From: Anadara kagoshimensis
Taxonomy: Eukaryota; Mollusca; Bivalvia; Arcoida; Arcidae
Length of the DNA stretch: 64,000 bases
Reading direction: 5' to 3'
Assembly (NCBI GenBank): GCA_021292105.1
Contig: CM037863.1
Coordinates: 12,940,542-13,004,541 of the forward strand
Shown here one piece after another: positions 44,881-57,600 of this stretch. Position 1 is the stretch's first letter; every line of letters starts with the position of its first letter. The notes beneath the pieces were generated by a model. It was not told the DNA's origin. It was given only the letters and a program-made list of their open reading frames with translations, and made no database searches. Made by a program: the position numbers and the translations under genes.

Positions 44881-45232
44881 GATTCAAAATAATTGATCTT
44901 TCATATATTTTTAAGTATCTTACCTGTTTTCAATTATCTTCTAATCAAAATCACATACAACTTGTTAACAAGATTTTCGTTAAATATTTATCCAAAAGTG
45001 TCGCTGATTTTATATCATAATGGGTCCTTTTGATCTCGAGAAAAATTAAAAGTGTGTCGCTAAAACAAGATAATATCAATTTTAAAATAAACTTAACGAT
45101 AAAGAAATTGATATTTAAAACTTAACAACTTATATACATGTATATAATCTTCTACATTTAAAGAAATAAATTATATTTAAATATAGATATAAATATTAGA
45201 AAAATAGAAAAATCAATTTTGCACCCATACTT
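44881..45232. other. AT-rich sequence, no feature seen
   Basis: Short tatatacatgtatata-type palindrome near 45132; nothing else. Confidence 0.4.
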
Positions 45233-45448
45233 TACGGACCTGCCCAAAGTTTAACACTGGGCTAACGAAAAGGAGTCGAAGCTCGGCTGTCGATTGGCCG
45301 AAATATATGGATAGGCAGTGACCGAAAAGTTGCTGATAAAAAGCTACACAAGAGCTGTCATATTAAAGCTTACGGAGAGGGAGATAACCTGTCGATGAGG
45401 CACTTATTCGGTAGCTGGGTTCTAACATTTTGACATGCTTACACTGTA
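45233..45448 (+). mobile_element. MITE family A, full-length copy
   Basis: tacggacctgcccaaagttt, actgggctaacgaaaaggag, tcgaagctcggctgtc, and right end acattttgacatgcttacac-tgta. Confidence 0.85.
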
Positions 45449-45712
45449 GTTAAGTGAAATGATTAACAGCTTTTAAAAACTTTTAAAAGGAACGGCTATA
45501 TAATGAAGCGCTTAATTATTTTAATTCAACACAGAGTGAAATGCGACTTCGAATTCAGACTTACAAAACAGGAATGGTTGTTAATTGCAGTATACGGAAT
45601 TTGATATTAAATCATGATTTTGTCCAAAAATAATCACGGGGATAGTTTAAAGTGTATATTGTATTTGAATGACAAGCATTCAAAGGGAATGATTTACTTA
45701 ACATGTACATGT
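45449..45712. other. Unique spacer
   Basis: No feature seen. Confidence 0.3.
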
Positions 45713-45846
45713 GCAGTACAAACCTGTCAAAAATTTAGCTGACTAGATTGACGAAACTGAGTCGAAGCGAGAGGCCAAGATACAGATAGTCAATGGCTAA
45801 AAAGCTGCCGAGAGATAGATAAAATCTGTCGAAAAATGGCGAGATA
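45713..45846 (+). mobile_element. MITE family A, left-half fragment
   Basis: gcagtacaaacctgtcaaaa followed by gctgccgagagatagataaa. It abuts the next copy directly at 45847. Confidence 0.7.
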
Positions 45847-46261
45847 TACAGTACAGACCTGGTGTTAATACTAACCTAACTAATTAGTACCGAATCATCA
45901 GCTATTCTTGGCTTCTACAAATATCTCGATAGTTTTTCATCAGCCGCACTATATGCCTCTGCAGCTTTTCTGCTATCCATACCTCATCCACTCTGCAACA
46001 AAGCTTCGACTCAATGGGGTTCGCCCTGTACCACGTGATACCTTCTAACGTGTCTGCGAAACGCTTGTTTCCAATGGACATGGAATCGCACAATATGACG
46101 TTTACGTAAAAACGACGTTATTCCGGGAAATTGTGACGGTGACGGTGACGTTGACGTTTTCCAAAATGTTCCGCACAAACTTTAAGAGGTATTGACCACG
46201 TGGTACAGTGACGAACCCCATTTTGTTAGTTCAGTGTTAAATTTCGACAGGCCTGTACTGT
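45847..46261 (-). mobile_element. MITE family A copy containing a nested MITE (family G)
   Basis: Starts tacagtacagacctggtgtt and continues with atatctcgatagtttttcat and aagcttcgactcaa. It is interrupted by family G at 46015-46220 and resumes with ttttgttagttcagtgttaa and a right end at about 46261. Confidence 0.8.
46015..46220. mobile_element. MITE family G, 206 bp
   Basis: Terminal inverted repeats tggggttcgccctgtaccac and gtggtacagtgacgaacccc-a. The interior has gacggtgacggtgacgttga repeats. No clear target duplication. Confidence 0.75.
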
Positions 46262-46455
46262 TCATGTAATTATCTTTGAAATTATGTACGAATTTCTCAA
46301 AATATTAATCGATCACATGTAGACTTTTATTGTTTACATATCAATTGGTCGTATTTTAATAACAATTATTCGAAAGAGGGGGTTTACTTATACGTATCGT
46401 AAATTATTTGGAAACTATTGCTTTAGATATTATTAGGATTTGGTGCGTTTTAGTG

Positions 46456-46462
<7 letters not shown>

Positions 46463-46531
<69 letters not shown>

Positions 46532-46532
46532 T
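46463..46532. repeat. (AT)n microsatellite
   Basis: About 35 TA units with one aat interruption. The homologous site in the next duplicate (about 47297) has only a few units, so it expanded after the duplication. Confidence 0.95.
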
Positions 46533-46744
46533 TTAACTAACTTAGACTCTATTCATGATGAAGTATTTTAATATTACTGTTTTTAATAATTGCTCAAGAG
46601 TATAAAAATTTAAAAACTTTTGTTGACAGAATTTCGGTCTTGATGATACTGTACCTTAGCTGCTAAATTAAAAACAAACATACCAATCAATGCCCAAAAC
46701 ACAATCCAAAAGCAAAGTAAAAACTTTGAAACTGGCAAATTAGG

Positions 46745-46880
46745 CTAATACGTAAAATGGCGGGAATTTTAACCTTGCAATAATGTCAAAGCAATGTGCA
46801 GAGGGTTCTTTTACGTTCCACGCCTGAATTAATAACACGGCGTATCTGTTTTTAAGGTCTTTTCCAAAGGACTATAGCGG
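46745..46880 (-). mobile_element. SINE-1-like body fragment
   Basis: caatgtgcagagggttcttt, acgttccacgcc and ggtcttttccaaaggac match the SINE body in diverged form. A duplicate lies at about 47515-47625. Confidence 0.5.
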
Positions 46881-46961
46881 AGCAAATAAGAGTCATTTTT
46901 AGAAGAATCGTGCAAATGATGATACAAGCATCAAATTTGGCACAATTGATCTCTTGCTATT

Positions 46962-47042
46962 CAATTTTCGACCACTCAACAGTCAAGCTTCGGCGTAATT
47001 TCATTAGCTCAGTGTTAAACTTTCGACGGGTCTGCACTGTGC
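46962..47042 (-). mobile_element. MITE family A right half (duplicate 1)
   Basis: ttttcgaccactcaacagtc then ttagctcagtgttaaacttt, ending cgggtctgcactgt. Confidence 0.75.
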
Positions 47043-47712
47043 ATGAATCTATATTGATAAAATTGTCAATACTGTTTTAAAGTTATAGTGTACATGTGTG
47101 AGTTTGTCAAAACATTGACTCGATCACAAGAAGACTTTTTATCGTCTGTTTAGAGATCTTTAGGCGTATTTAATAATAACAGTTATTCGGAGAAAGGATT
47201 TTGCTTAAACGTGTCGTAAATTATTGAGAAGTTTTTTTTGAAATTGCTTTAGAAATTTGGCACAACATATCATTAGGATTTGGTGCGTTTTAGTAACATA
47301 TATATATTTGAAACTAACTTAGACTCTATTCTTGATGAAGTATTTAATATTACTGTTTTGAATAAATGTTTGCAGGGTATTTAATGACTTTTGTTGACGG
47401 AATTCCAGTCTTGGTGATACTGTACCTTAGCTGCATAATTAAAAAAAACAAACCAATCAATGCCCAAAACACAACCCAAAAGCAAAGTAAAAACTTTGAA
47501 GCTGGCAAATTAGGTTTATACGTGAAATGGCAGAAATTTTAACCTTGCAGTAAGGTCAAGGCAATGTGCAGAGGGTTCTTTTACGTTCCACACCTGTTTT
47601 TAAGGTCTCTTTCAAAGGACCTATAGTGGAGCAGATAAGAGTCATGTTTGAGAAGAATCGTGCAAATGATGATACACGCATCAAATTTGGCACAATTCAT
47701 CTCTTGCTATCC

Positions 47713-47793
47713 AATTTTCGACCACTCAGCAGCCGAGCTTCGGCGTAATTTCAATAGTTGAGTTTTAAACTTTCGACGGGCCTGTACTGTACA
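47713..47793 (-). mobile_element. MITE family A right half (duplicate 2)
   Basis: ttttcgaccactcagcagcc through cgacgggcctgtactgta. Its flanks match 46962-47042, so it was duplicated with them. Confidence 0.75.
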
Positions 47794-48374
47794 TTTATCT
47801 ATATTGATAATAATTATCATTAGTGTTTAAAAATTTATGTATGAATTTGTCAAAACATTGACTCGATCACAAGGAGACGGTTTTTATTGTTTAGAGATAA
47901 TTAAGGCGTATTTTTAATAACAGTTATTCGAAAGAGGGGTTTTACTTATACGTGTCGTAAATTATTTGGAAACTATTGATTTAGAAATTTTACACAACAT
48001 ATCATTTGGATTTGGTGCGTTTTAATAACACATTTGATTTTAATAAGACGCTATTCATGACGAAGTATTTTAATATTGCTGTTTTGAATTGGGTATTAAA
48101 GATATTTGTGATAGATTCAAGTCGTGATGATACTGTTCCTTAGCTACTACCGAAATATTTTCGAGACCTTGTGGTTCGTTACTACATATGTGGCACTATT
48201 TTGTTCCATTGTGACAGTTACTACATGTGTGGTAGATGTAGTTACTACATATAGGTTTCCTACACAGCTTCAAAGTTTTCACTTTGTTTTGGAATTGTGA
48301 TTTGGACATGGATTGGTATATTTCTTTTTAATTGTAAGTTTCTGTCATTTGTTCTTTGTTTTTGTTTGCATCAG

Positions 48375-48514
48375 CAAATGCAACACGAGTGTCTAACAGC
48401 GAACAAACAGCAAAAATTCTCGCATTAGAATCTGTTCAAGCGGAGTTCGAATCCAACCGGCGACAATTAACCGAGCTTTACAATGCAGAGCGACATGTTG
48501 TTAAGGGGAAATAA
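48375..48514 (+). CDS. Possible terminal exon of an unrecognised gene
   Basis: A pyrimidine-rich tract (tttgttctttgtttttgttt) followed by gcatcag at 48368-48374 makes a good splice acceptor. The next 46 codons are open, hydrophilic and helix-prone (NATRVSNSEQTAKILALESV, then QAEFESNRRQLTELYNAERH), ending at TAA 48512-48514. Codon use is unlike the AT-rich surroundings. AATAAA at 48510-48515 overlaps the stop. No upstream exon was found, and the ~200 bases before it look like intron or unique sequence. It could be the end of a split gene, a pseudo-exon, or chance. I do not recognise the protein. Confidence 0.3.
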
Positions 48515-48554
48515 ATCTTACAGAATTAAGGTATGCCAGACGAAAACGTATTCA

Positions 48555-48905
48555 TTGCTCGATTGAATAGTTTTTTACGTCCCAGTCAAGAATATTTCCT
48601 TATAACGACCCTTCATCGGCAATAGGTAAAGTTGCAGAAATATACGCTCAGGGCAATGTGCTCAGCTAGGAGGGTTCTTTAACATGCCACGCCTGTAGTG
48701 ACGCGGTATATTGAATGAATGGGGTTTTACTCCCAGTCAAGAATATTTCGCCAATATCGACCTTTATCAGCTATATACAGTTACAGTGCACATAGGACAT
48801 GTACGTGGAGAGTTGTTAGTAGCTTCAAAGGACCTAATGTCTTTTATTTCTAATTGCCGAACGCTTGACGAAAGAACAATTACTGTACCTATTTTCAAAT
48901 CTTAG
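48555..48905 (-). mobile_element. Two SINE-1-like fragments in tandem
   Basis: tacgtcccagtcaagaatat (48575) and ttactcccagtcaagaatat (48727) each begin the SINE tail in reverse. The first keeps gggttctttaacatgccacg. The second keeps caaaggacctaat and cgaaagaacaatta before ending near 48905. Confidence 0.65.
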
Positions 48906-48929
48906 TGATAAATAAACAAACTGAAATAC

Positions 48930-48985
48930 TTTTGCATGAGGGAGTATACTTTAGTTTCAAGTGAGGATTTTTCAAGTTTTAGTTA
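48930..48985 (-). mobile_element. Fragment of the ribozyme-bearing element
   Basis: Reverse complement of tttgcatgagggagtatact then ttagtttcaag matches actaaggtatactccctcat-gcaaa at 39950-39975. The hammerhead part is not present. Confidence 0.6.
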
Positions 48986-49036
48986 GCAGTAAATGAAGAC
49001 AGTAGTGTATTCTTACAATACAAAAGTAATACCTAT

Positions 49037-49294
49037 GGCCCCGGTTTCACAATCATTCCTTAGCTAAGGTTTTCCTTAGCTTAAATTTTGCAAAATTGCA
49101 TATCGTTATAATTTTGTTAATTTTCAAGATATTCAGGAATTTAAGGTATCAACTTTAACATCATTTCTAGATTAAAACATCTGCATTAGTTTTGACAAAA
49201 AACATTCATCGGTAGTTCCAAAAAGAGATTACCAAAATTTGCGGAATTTAAGTTAAGGAAAATTTTAGCTAAGGAATGATTGTGAATAATTGCC
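49037..49294 (+). mobile_element. MITE family B, complete copy (258 bp)
   Basis: The left end ggccccggtttcacaatcat followed by tccttagctaagg is mirrored by ctaaggaatgattgtgaata-attgcc at the right. Terminal repeats are about 55 bp. The left half corresponds to the 115-bp satellite unit at 51151-60654 and to the half copy at 3626-3748. Confidence 0.85.
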
Positions 49295-49423
49295 TGATAT
49301 ACAAGATTAAAACTCAAGATAACGTATTTTTGCTTTTTTTATTATTTTTAACAACAAACAAAAATTTAAAATGGAACACAATATAACATAGTTCATATAG
49401 TTTTATTTCAATAACATTTATTT

Positions 49424-49621
49424 TACTATAAACGTATTTATTTTCGTTGTGTTTTAGTTTTCCATAATTTCGCTGTCGTTTGTTTTGCGCGAAAATTATA
49501 TAATGCTTATTGTTTTAAAGTGCATTTAAAAAAAACAACGCGAAAATTTAACTACGCGGATATGTCTAAATTCCTTATAACTCGAAAATAAATACACGCG
49601 AAATTAAATACGTTTACAGTA
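49424..49621. mobile_element. MITE family E, copy 2
   Basis: 198 bp: tactataaacgtatttattt at the left and aattaaatacgtttacagta at the right. Same ends as 12538-12748. Confidence 0.8.
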
Positions 49622-50555
49622 GAACAAACATTAATCGATGAATTTTGGATACAAATGACGTCATCTTATTATGTGTAAACATTATTATTTTTTCTGAAAT
49701 GGAGATGGAAGGGGATGGAAAGATGTAATACAATTTAAAATTATCTAGTGTCTTGAAAAAGGCTTTTTAAAGCCGAAATATTGACTATGAGCAGTTTTAT
49801 ATTATTGTTTTTACAAAAGACAAACTATAAAATAGACTCTAATATATCATAAATTAACGAGAAGTACTAAAACATACAACACTGTTAAAAACAAGGAAAA
49901 TGCAATACAATAGAAACAGGTTATATATTATGTGAGAAAAATAAAAGGAAATGTCCCTGGATTTTACAGATACTCCGGTTTCCTCCACTAAAAACCACAT
50001 ATACAATAATAATAATAATAATTTATTTTATTTAAGTGTCACATATAAAAATTCAATGCTCACATACACATAAAAAACATGATTATAATTGTTTTTATAT
50101 CCGGCCACATATGGCCTACGAGACACTACATATTATATCTATAATTAAAATACAACACAAATTGTCCATAAAATTTAAAACATTTGATAATATAAATTAA
50201 AACATTTTACCATATAAATTGGTTGGACATGGATAAAAGTAACACTGCAGTTAACCGTTAAAAACATCATAAAAAGGCATTAAAAGATCTACGTCTGGTG
50301 GTCATATTGAATAAAAAAGATACCAAGTTTTTGTTGGACCTCATCAACTTTACAGGACATAGTAAAATTCAAATTATCCGAAGGGCTAAAATCATTAAAA
50401 CTGGAATTTATATTATTACATAAGTTAAAAAGTGAGTATCTAAAATCGCTATAAGAATGACAATTAATTAAAACATGTTGTTCGTTAGAACAGCTATGTC
50501 CAACTTTTGAATTTTTATAAAAAAATTACATTCAAAAGCAGCACATGGCAGAACC
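49622..50555. other. Unique AT-rich sequence
   Basis: At 49752-49792, gtcttgaaaaaggctttttaaagccgaaat has a hammerhead-like stem II (ggcttt-tt-aaagcc then GAAA), but the CTGATGA core is lost. (AAT)n lies at about 50006-50022. No coding signal. Confidence 0.4.
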
Positions 50556-50657
50556 TACAGTACAGACGTGTCGAAAGTTGAACACTGAGCCAATGCATTT
50601 TTTCTTGAGCTTATTTTTGTTAGCTCAGTGGTAAACTTCCGACAAGTCTGTACTGTA
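50556..50657 (-). mobile_element. MITE family A, internally deleted mini-copy (102 bp)
   Basis: Both termini are intact (tacagtacagacgtgtcgaa and aagtctgtactgta), but almost the whole interior is lost. It shows the TA-CAGTACAGAC...GTCTGTACTG-TA border most clearly. Confidence 0.85.
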
Positions 50658-50938
50658 GCTTAAATGTGGTCTTAATTTTCACATATTTAAGTTTAACTTG
50701 TGTTAACAAAACCTATGAAATATTTTGGCAATAATTAAAGGCATGGAATATTATGAAGAAAATAAGCTTAGCCGATATCGATCTAAACCCTTATGTAAAC
50801 TGGTTTGATTGGAAATGTTCATCTAGTCAGTCATGAAGAAGTAAGTTTTTCCATATGACGCAAAGTGTCTTTCACCAAATGTTACTAGACAAGCCATAGT
50901 ACTGCAGTTAAAATAGAATTATAAATGGAAAAAAGAAG

Positions 50939-51094
50939 TAAAACCTGCTATAGCCACTACCTCTAAATAGACAACCTGTCCAGTAATACCGATGTTATAA
51001 GATGTCTTTGCTTCAAAACTAACCTCTGTATAAGGACCACCTATATCTTAATTCCATATATGTCGGGTTATCTTTTTATACAGGTTTTACTGTA
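50939..51094. mobile_element. MITE family D, diverged copy
   Basis: aaaacctgctatagccacta at the left, gtataaggaccacctatatc inside, and tttatacaggttttactgta at the right; terminal repeats are worn. Confidence 0.6.
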
Positions 51095-54000
51095 AAAGTC
51101 TTAAATATTTTCTTAAACCACCACTGCTGACAAGAAGAATGAATGCGCAACTGCAACCCACGATCATTCCTTACCTAAGATTTCCCTTAACTTAAACCTA
51201 TAAAACGAACTCTGAAAACATAGTTAACTTTTAAGATATTTCTAAATTAAAGGTGCTTCTGCAACCCCAGTTTCACGATCATTCCTTACCTAAAATTTCC
51301 CTTAACTTAAATCTAACAAATGAACTCTGAAAACATTGTTAACTTTAAAGATATTTCTAAATTAAAGGTACTCCTGCAACCCCAGTTTCACGATCATTCC
51401 TTACCTAAAATTTCCCTTAAGTTAAATCTAACAAATGAACTCTGAAAACATTGTTAAATTTAAAGATATTTCTAAATTAAAGGTGCTCCTACAACCCCAG
51501 TTTTACGATCATTCCTTACCTAAGATTTCCCTTAACTTAAATCTAACAAATGAACTCTGAAAACATAGTTAACTTTTAAGATATTTCTAAATTAAAGGTG
51601 CTCCTGCAACCCCAGTTTCACGATCATTCCTTACCTAAAATTTCCCTTAACTTAAATCTAACAAATGAACTCTGAAAACATTGTTAACTTTAAAGATATT
51701 TCTAAATTAAAGGTACTCCTGCAACCCCAGTTTAACGATCATTCCTTACCTAAAATTTCCCTTAACTTAAATCTAACAAATGAACTCTGAAAACATTGTT
51801 AACTTTCAAGATATTTCTAAATTAAAGTTGCTTATGCAACCCCAGTTTTTAGATCATTCCTTACCTAAAATTTCCATTAACTTAAATCTAACAAATGAAC
51901 TCTGAAAACATTGTTAACTTTTAAGATAATTCTAAATTAAAGGTGCTCTGCAACCCAGTTTCACGATCATTCCTTACCTAAAATTTCCCTTAACTTAAAT
52001 CTAACAAATGAACTCTGAAAACATTGTTAACTTTAAAGATATTTCGTAAATTAAAGGTACTCCTGCAACCCAGGTTTAACGATCATTCTTACCTAAAATT
52101 TCCTTAAACTTAAATCTAACAAATGAACTCTGAAAACATTGTAACTTTTAAGATATTTCTAAATTAAAGGTACTCCTGCAACCCCAATTTCACAATCATT
52201 CCTTACCTAAGATTTCCTTTAACTTTAACCTAACAAATGAACTCTGAAAACATTGTTAACTTTAAAGATATTTCTAAATTAAAGGAACTCCTGCAACCCC
52301 AGTTTAACGATCATTCCTTACCTAAGATTTCCCTTAACTTAAACCTAACAAATGAACTCTGAAAACATTGTTAACTTTAAAGATATTTCTAAATTAAAGG
52401 TGCTCCTGCAACCCCAGTTTAACGATCATTCCTTACCTAAGTTTTCCCTTAACTTGAACCTAACAAATGAACTCTGAAAACATTGTTAACTTTAAAGATA
52501 TTTCTAAATTAAAGGTGCTCCTGCAACCCCAGTTTCACGATCATTCCTTACCCAAGATTTCCCTTAACTTAAATAAAAATGAACTCTGAAAACATTGTTA
52601 ACTTTTACGATATTTCTAAATTAAAGGAACTCCTACAACCCCAGTTTCACGATCATTCCTTACAAGATTTCCCTTAACTTAAATCTAACAAATGAACTTG
52701 AAAACATTGTTAACTTTCAAAATATTTCTAAATTAAGGCGCTCCTGCAACCCCAGTTTTACGATCATCCTTACCTAAGATTTCCCTTAACTTAACCTAAC
52801 AAATGACTCTGAAAACATTGTTAACTTTCAAAATATTTCTAAATTTAAGGCGCTCCTGCAACCCCAGTTTTACGATCATTCCTTACCTAAGATTTCCCTT
52901 AACTTAAACCTAACAAATGAACTCTGAAAACATTGTTAACTTTAAAGATATTTCTAAATTAAAGGTGCTCCTGCAATCCCAGTTTAACGATCATTCCTTA
53001 CCTAAGTTTTTCCCTTAACTTGAACCTAACAAATGAACTCTGAAACATTGTTACTTTAAGATATTCTAAATTAAGGTGCTCCTGCAACCCCAGTTTCACG
53101 ATCATTCCTTACCCAAGATTTCCCTTAACTTAAATCTAACAAATGAACTCTGAAAACATTGTTAACTTTCAAAATATTTCTAAATTTAAGGCGCTCCTGC
53201 AACCCCAGTTTTACGATCATTCCTTACCTAAGATTTCCCTTAACTTAAACCTAACAAATGAACTCTGAAAACATTGTTTAACTTTAAAGATATTTCTAAA
53301 TTAAAGGTGCTCCTACAACCCCAGTTTCACTATCATTCCTTACCTAAGAATTTCCCTTAACTTTAAACCTAACAAATGAAACTCTGAATACATGGTTAAT
53401 TTTTGAGATATTTTTTAAATTAAAGGTACTCCTGCAACCCCAGTTTCACGATCATTCCTTACCTAAGTTGTCCCTTAACATAAACCTAACAAATGAACTC
53501 TGAAAACATTGTTTACTTTAAAGATATTTCTAGATTAAAGGTGCTCCTACAACCCTAGTTTCACGATCATTCCTTACCCAAGATTTCCCTTAACTTGAAA
53601 ATAACAAATGAACTCTGAAAACATTGTTAACTTTTAAGACATTTTCTAAATTAAAGTGCTCTACAACCCCAGTTTCACGATCATTCCTTACCTAAGATTT
53701 CCCTTAAAAAACTCTGAAAACATTGTTAACTTTAAATATTTCTAAATTAAAGGAGCTCTGCAACCCCAGTTTCACGATCATTCCTTACCCAAGATTTCCC
53801 TTAACTTAAAACCTAACAAATGAACTTGAAAACGTTGTTAACTTTCAAGATATTTCTAAATTAAAGGTGCTCCTACAACCCCAGTTTTACGATCATTCCT
53901 TACCTAAGATTTCCCTTAACTTTAAACCTAACAAATGAACTTGAAAACATTGTTAACTTTCAAGATATTTCTAAATTAAAGGTGCTCCTACAACCCCAGT

Positions 54001-54699
54001 TTTACGATCATTCCTTACCCAAGATTTCCCTTAACTTAAACCTAACAAATGAACTTGAAAACATTGTTAACTTTAAAGATATTTCTAAATTAAAGGTGCT
54101 CTACAACCCCAGTTTAACGATCATTCCTTACCTAAGATTCCCTTAACTTAAACCTAACAAATGAACTCTGAAAACATTGTTAACTTTAAAGATATTTCTA
54201 AATTAAAGGTGCTTCTACAACCCCAGTTTTACTATCATTCCTTACCTAAGATTTCCCTTAACTTAAACCTAACAAATGAACTTGAAAACATTGGTAACTT
54301 TAAAGATATTTCTAAATTAAAGGTACTCCTACAACCCCAGTTTTACCATCATTCCTTACCTAAGTTTTCCCTTAACTTTAAACCTAACAAATGAACTCTG
54401 AAAACATTGTTAACTTTAAAGATATTTCTAAATTAAAGGTACTCCTGCAACCCCAGTTTTACGATCATTCCTTACCCAAGATTTCCCTTAACTTTAAACC
54501 TAACAAATGAACTTTGAAAACATTGTTAACTTTAAAGATATTTCTAAATTAAAGGTGCTCCTACAACCCCAGTTTTACGATCATTCCTTACCTAAGATTT
54601 CCCTTAACTTTAAACTTAACAAATGAACTTTGAAAACATTAATAACTTTCAAGATATTTCTAAATTAAAGGTGCTCCTACAACCCCAGTTTAACGATCA

Positions 54700-57600
54700 T
54701 TCCTTACCTAAGATTCCCCTTAACTTAAACCTAACAAATGAACTCTGAAAACATTGTTAACTTTCAAGATATTTCTAAATTAAAGGTGCTCCTACAACCC
54801 CAGTTTAACGATCATTCCTTACCTAAGATTCCCCTTAACTTAAACCTAACAAATGAACTCTGAAAACATTGTTAACTTAAAGATATTTCTAAATTAAAGG
54901 TGCTCCTACAACCCCAGTTTTACTATCATTCCTTACCCAAGATTTCCCTTAACTTTAAACCTAACAAATGAACTTTGAAAACATTGTTAACTTTAAAGAT
55001 ATTTCTAAATTAAAGGTACTCCTGCAACCCCAGTTTTACGATCATTCCTACCCAGATTTCCCTTAACTTAAACCTAACAAATGAACTCTGAAAACATTGT
55101 TAACTTTCAAGATATTTCTAAATTAAAGGAACTCCTGCAACCCCAGTTTAACGATCATTCCTTACCTAAGATGTCCCTTAACTTAAACCTAACAAATGAA
55201 CTCTGAAAACATTGTTTACTTTAAAGATTTTTAAATTAAAGGTACTCCTACAACCCTAGTTTTACGATCATTCCTTACCCAAGATTTCCCTTAACTTGAA
55301 CCTAACAAATGAACTCTGAAAACATTGTTTACTTTAAAGATATTTCTAAATTAAAGATGCTCCTACAACCCTAGTTTCACGATCATTCCTTACCCAAGAT
55401 TTCCCTTAACTTGAAAATAACAAATGAACTCTGAAAACATTGTTAACTTTTAAGACATTTCTAAATTAAAGGTGCTCCTACAACCCCAGTTTCACGATCA
55501 TTCCTTACCTAAGTTTTCCCTTAAGTTAAACCTAACAAATGAACTCTGAAAACATTGTTAACTTTCAAGATATTTCTAAATTAAAGGTGCTCCTACAACC
55601 CCAGTTTCACGATCATTCCTTACCTAAGTTTTCCTTTAACTTAAACCTAACAAATGAACTCTGAAAACATTGTTAACTTTTAAGATATTTCTAAATTAAA
55701 GGTGCTCCTACAACCCCAGTTTCACGATCATTCCTTACCTAAGATTTCCCTTAAAATGAACTCTGAAAACATTGTTAACTTTAAAGATATTTCTAAATTA
55801 AAGGTACTCCTGCAACCCCAGTTTCACGATCATTCCTTACCTAAGATTTCCCTTAACTTAAACCTAACAAATGAACTCTGAATACTTTGTTAACTTTCAA
55901 GATATTTCTAAATTAAAGGTACTCCTGCAACCCCAGTTTTACGATCATTCCTTACCCAAGATTTCCCTTAACTTTAAACCTAACAAATGAACTTTGAAAA
56001 CATTGTTAACTTTCAAGATATTTCTAAATTAAAGGTGCTCCTACAACCCCAGTTTTACGATCATTCCTTACCCAAGATTTCCCTTAACTTTAAACCTAAC
56101 AAATGAACTTTGAAAACATTGTTAACTTTCAAGATATTTCTAAATTAAAGGTGCTCCTACAACCCCAGTTTTACGATCATTCCTTACCCAAGATTTCCCT
56201 TAACTTTAAACCTAACAAATGAACTTTGAAAACATTGTTAACTTTCAAGATATTTCTAAATTAAAGGTGCTCCTACAACCCCAGTTTAACGATCATTCCT
56301 TACCTAAGATTCCCCTTAACTTAAACCTAACAAATGAACTCTGAAAACATTGGTAACTTTAAAGATATTTCTAAATTAAAGGTGCTCCTACAACCCCAGT
56401 TTTACGATCATTCCTTACCCAAGATTTCCCTTAACTTAAACCTAACAAATGAACTCTGAAAACATTGGTAACTTTAAAGATATTTCTAAATTAAAGGTAC
56501 TCCTGCAACCCCAGTTTCACGATCATTCCTTACCCAAGATTTCCCTTAACTTTAAACCTAACAAATGAACTTTGAAAACATTGTTAACTTTCAAGATATT
56601 TCTAAATTAAAGGTGCTCCTACAACCCCAGTTTTACTATCATTCCTTACCCAAGATTTCCCTTAACTTAAACCTAATTAATGAACTCTGAAAACATTGTT
56701 AACTTTCAAGATATTTCTAAATTAAAGGTGCTCCTACAACCCCAGTTTAACGATCATTCCTTACCTAAGATTCCCCTTAACTTAAACCTAACAAATGAAC
56801 TCTGAAAACATTGTTAACTTTCAAGATATTTCTAAATTAAAGGTGCTCCTACAACCCCAGTTTAACGATCATTCCTTACCTAAGATTCCCCTTAACTTAA
56901 ACCTAACAAATGAACTCTGAAAACATTGTTAACTTTAAAGATATTTCTAAATTAAAGGTGCTCCTACAACCCCAGTTTCACGATCATTCCTTACCCAAGA
57001 TTTCCCTTAACTTTAAACCTAACAAATGAACTTTGAAAACATTGTTAACTTTAAAGATATTTCTAAATTAAAGGAACTCCTACAAACCCAGTTTCACGAT
57101 CATTCCTTACCCAAGATTTCCCTTAACTTAAACCTAACAAATGAACTCTGAAAACATTGTTAACTTTCAAGATATTTCTAAATTAAAGGTACTCCTGCAA
57201 CCCCAGTTTTACGATCATTCCTTACCCAAGATTTCCCTTAACTTAAACCTAACAAATGAACTCTGAAAACATTGTTAACTTTCAAGATATTTCTAAATTA
57301 AAGGAACTCCTGCAACCCCAGTTTAACGATCATTCCTTACCTAAGATGTCCCTTAACTTAAACCTAACAAATGAACTCTGAAAACATTGTTTACTTTAAA
57401 GATATTTTTAAATTAAAGGTACTCCTACAACCCCAGTTTTACGATCATTCCTTACCCAAGATTTCCCTTAACTTGAACCTAACAAATGAACTCTGAAAAC
57501 ATTGTTTACTTTAAAGATATTTCTAAATTAAAGATGCTCCTACAACCCTAGTTTCACGATCATTCCTTACCCAAGATTTCCCTTAACTTGAAAATAACAA

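Larger units (their letters stand above)
46262..48150. repeat. ~0.75-kb tandem segmental duplication, 2.5 copies
   Basis: The succession tcgatcaca-agac, ggcgtattt, aaattatttgg, ggatttggtgcgttttagt, gatgaagtattt-aatatt, then a SINE-1-like stretch and a family A right end recurs. tcgatcaca lies at about 46309, 47122 and 47862. Copy 1 runs to about 47042, copy 2 to about 47793, and copy 3 stops at about 48150. Each full unit ends in a family A terminus (46962-47042 and 47713-47793), which may have mediated unequal exchange. Confidence 0.8.

Noticed and set aside
54161..54394. 77-codon frame with an internal repeat
   Set aside because: Two satellite units read in one frame because of indels; neighbouring units are not open.
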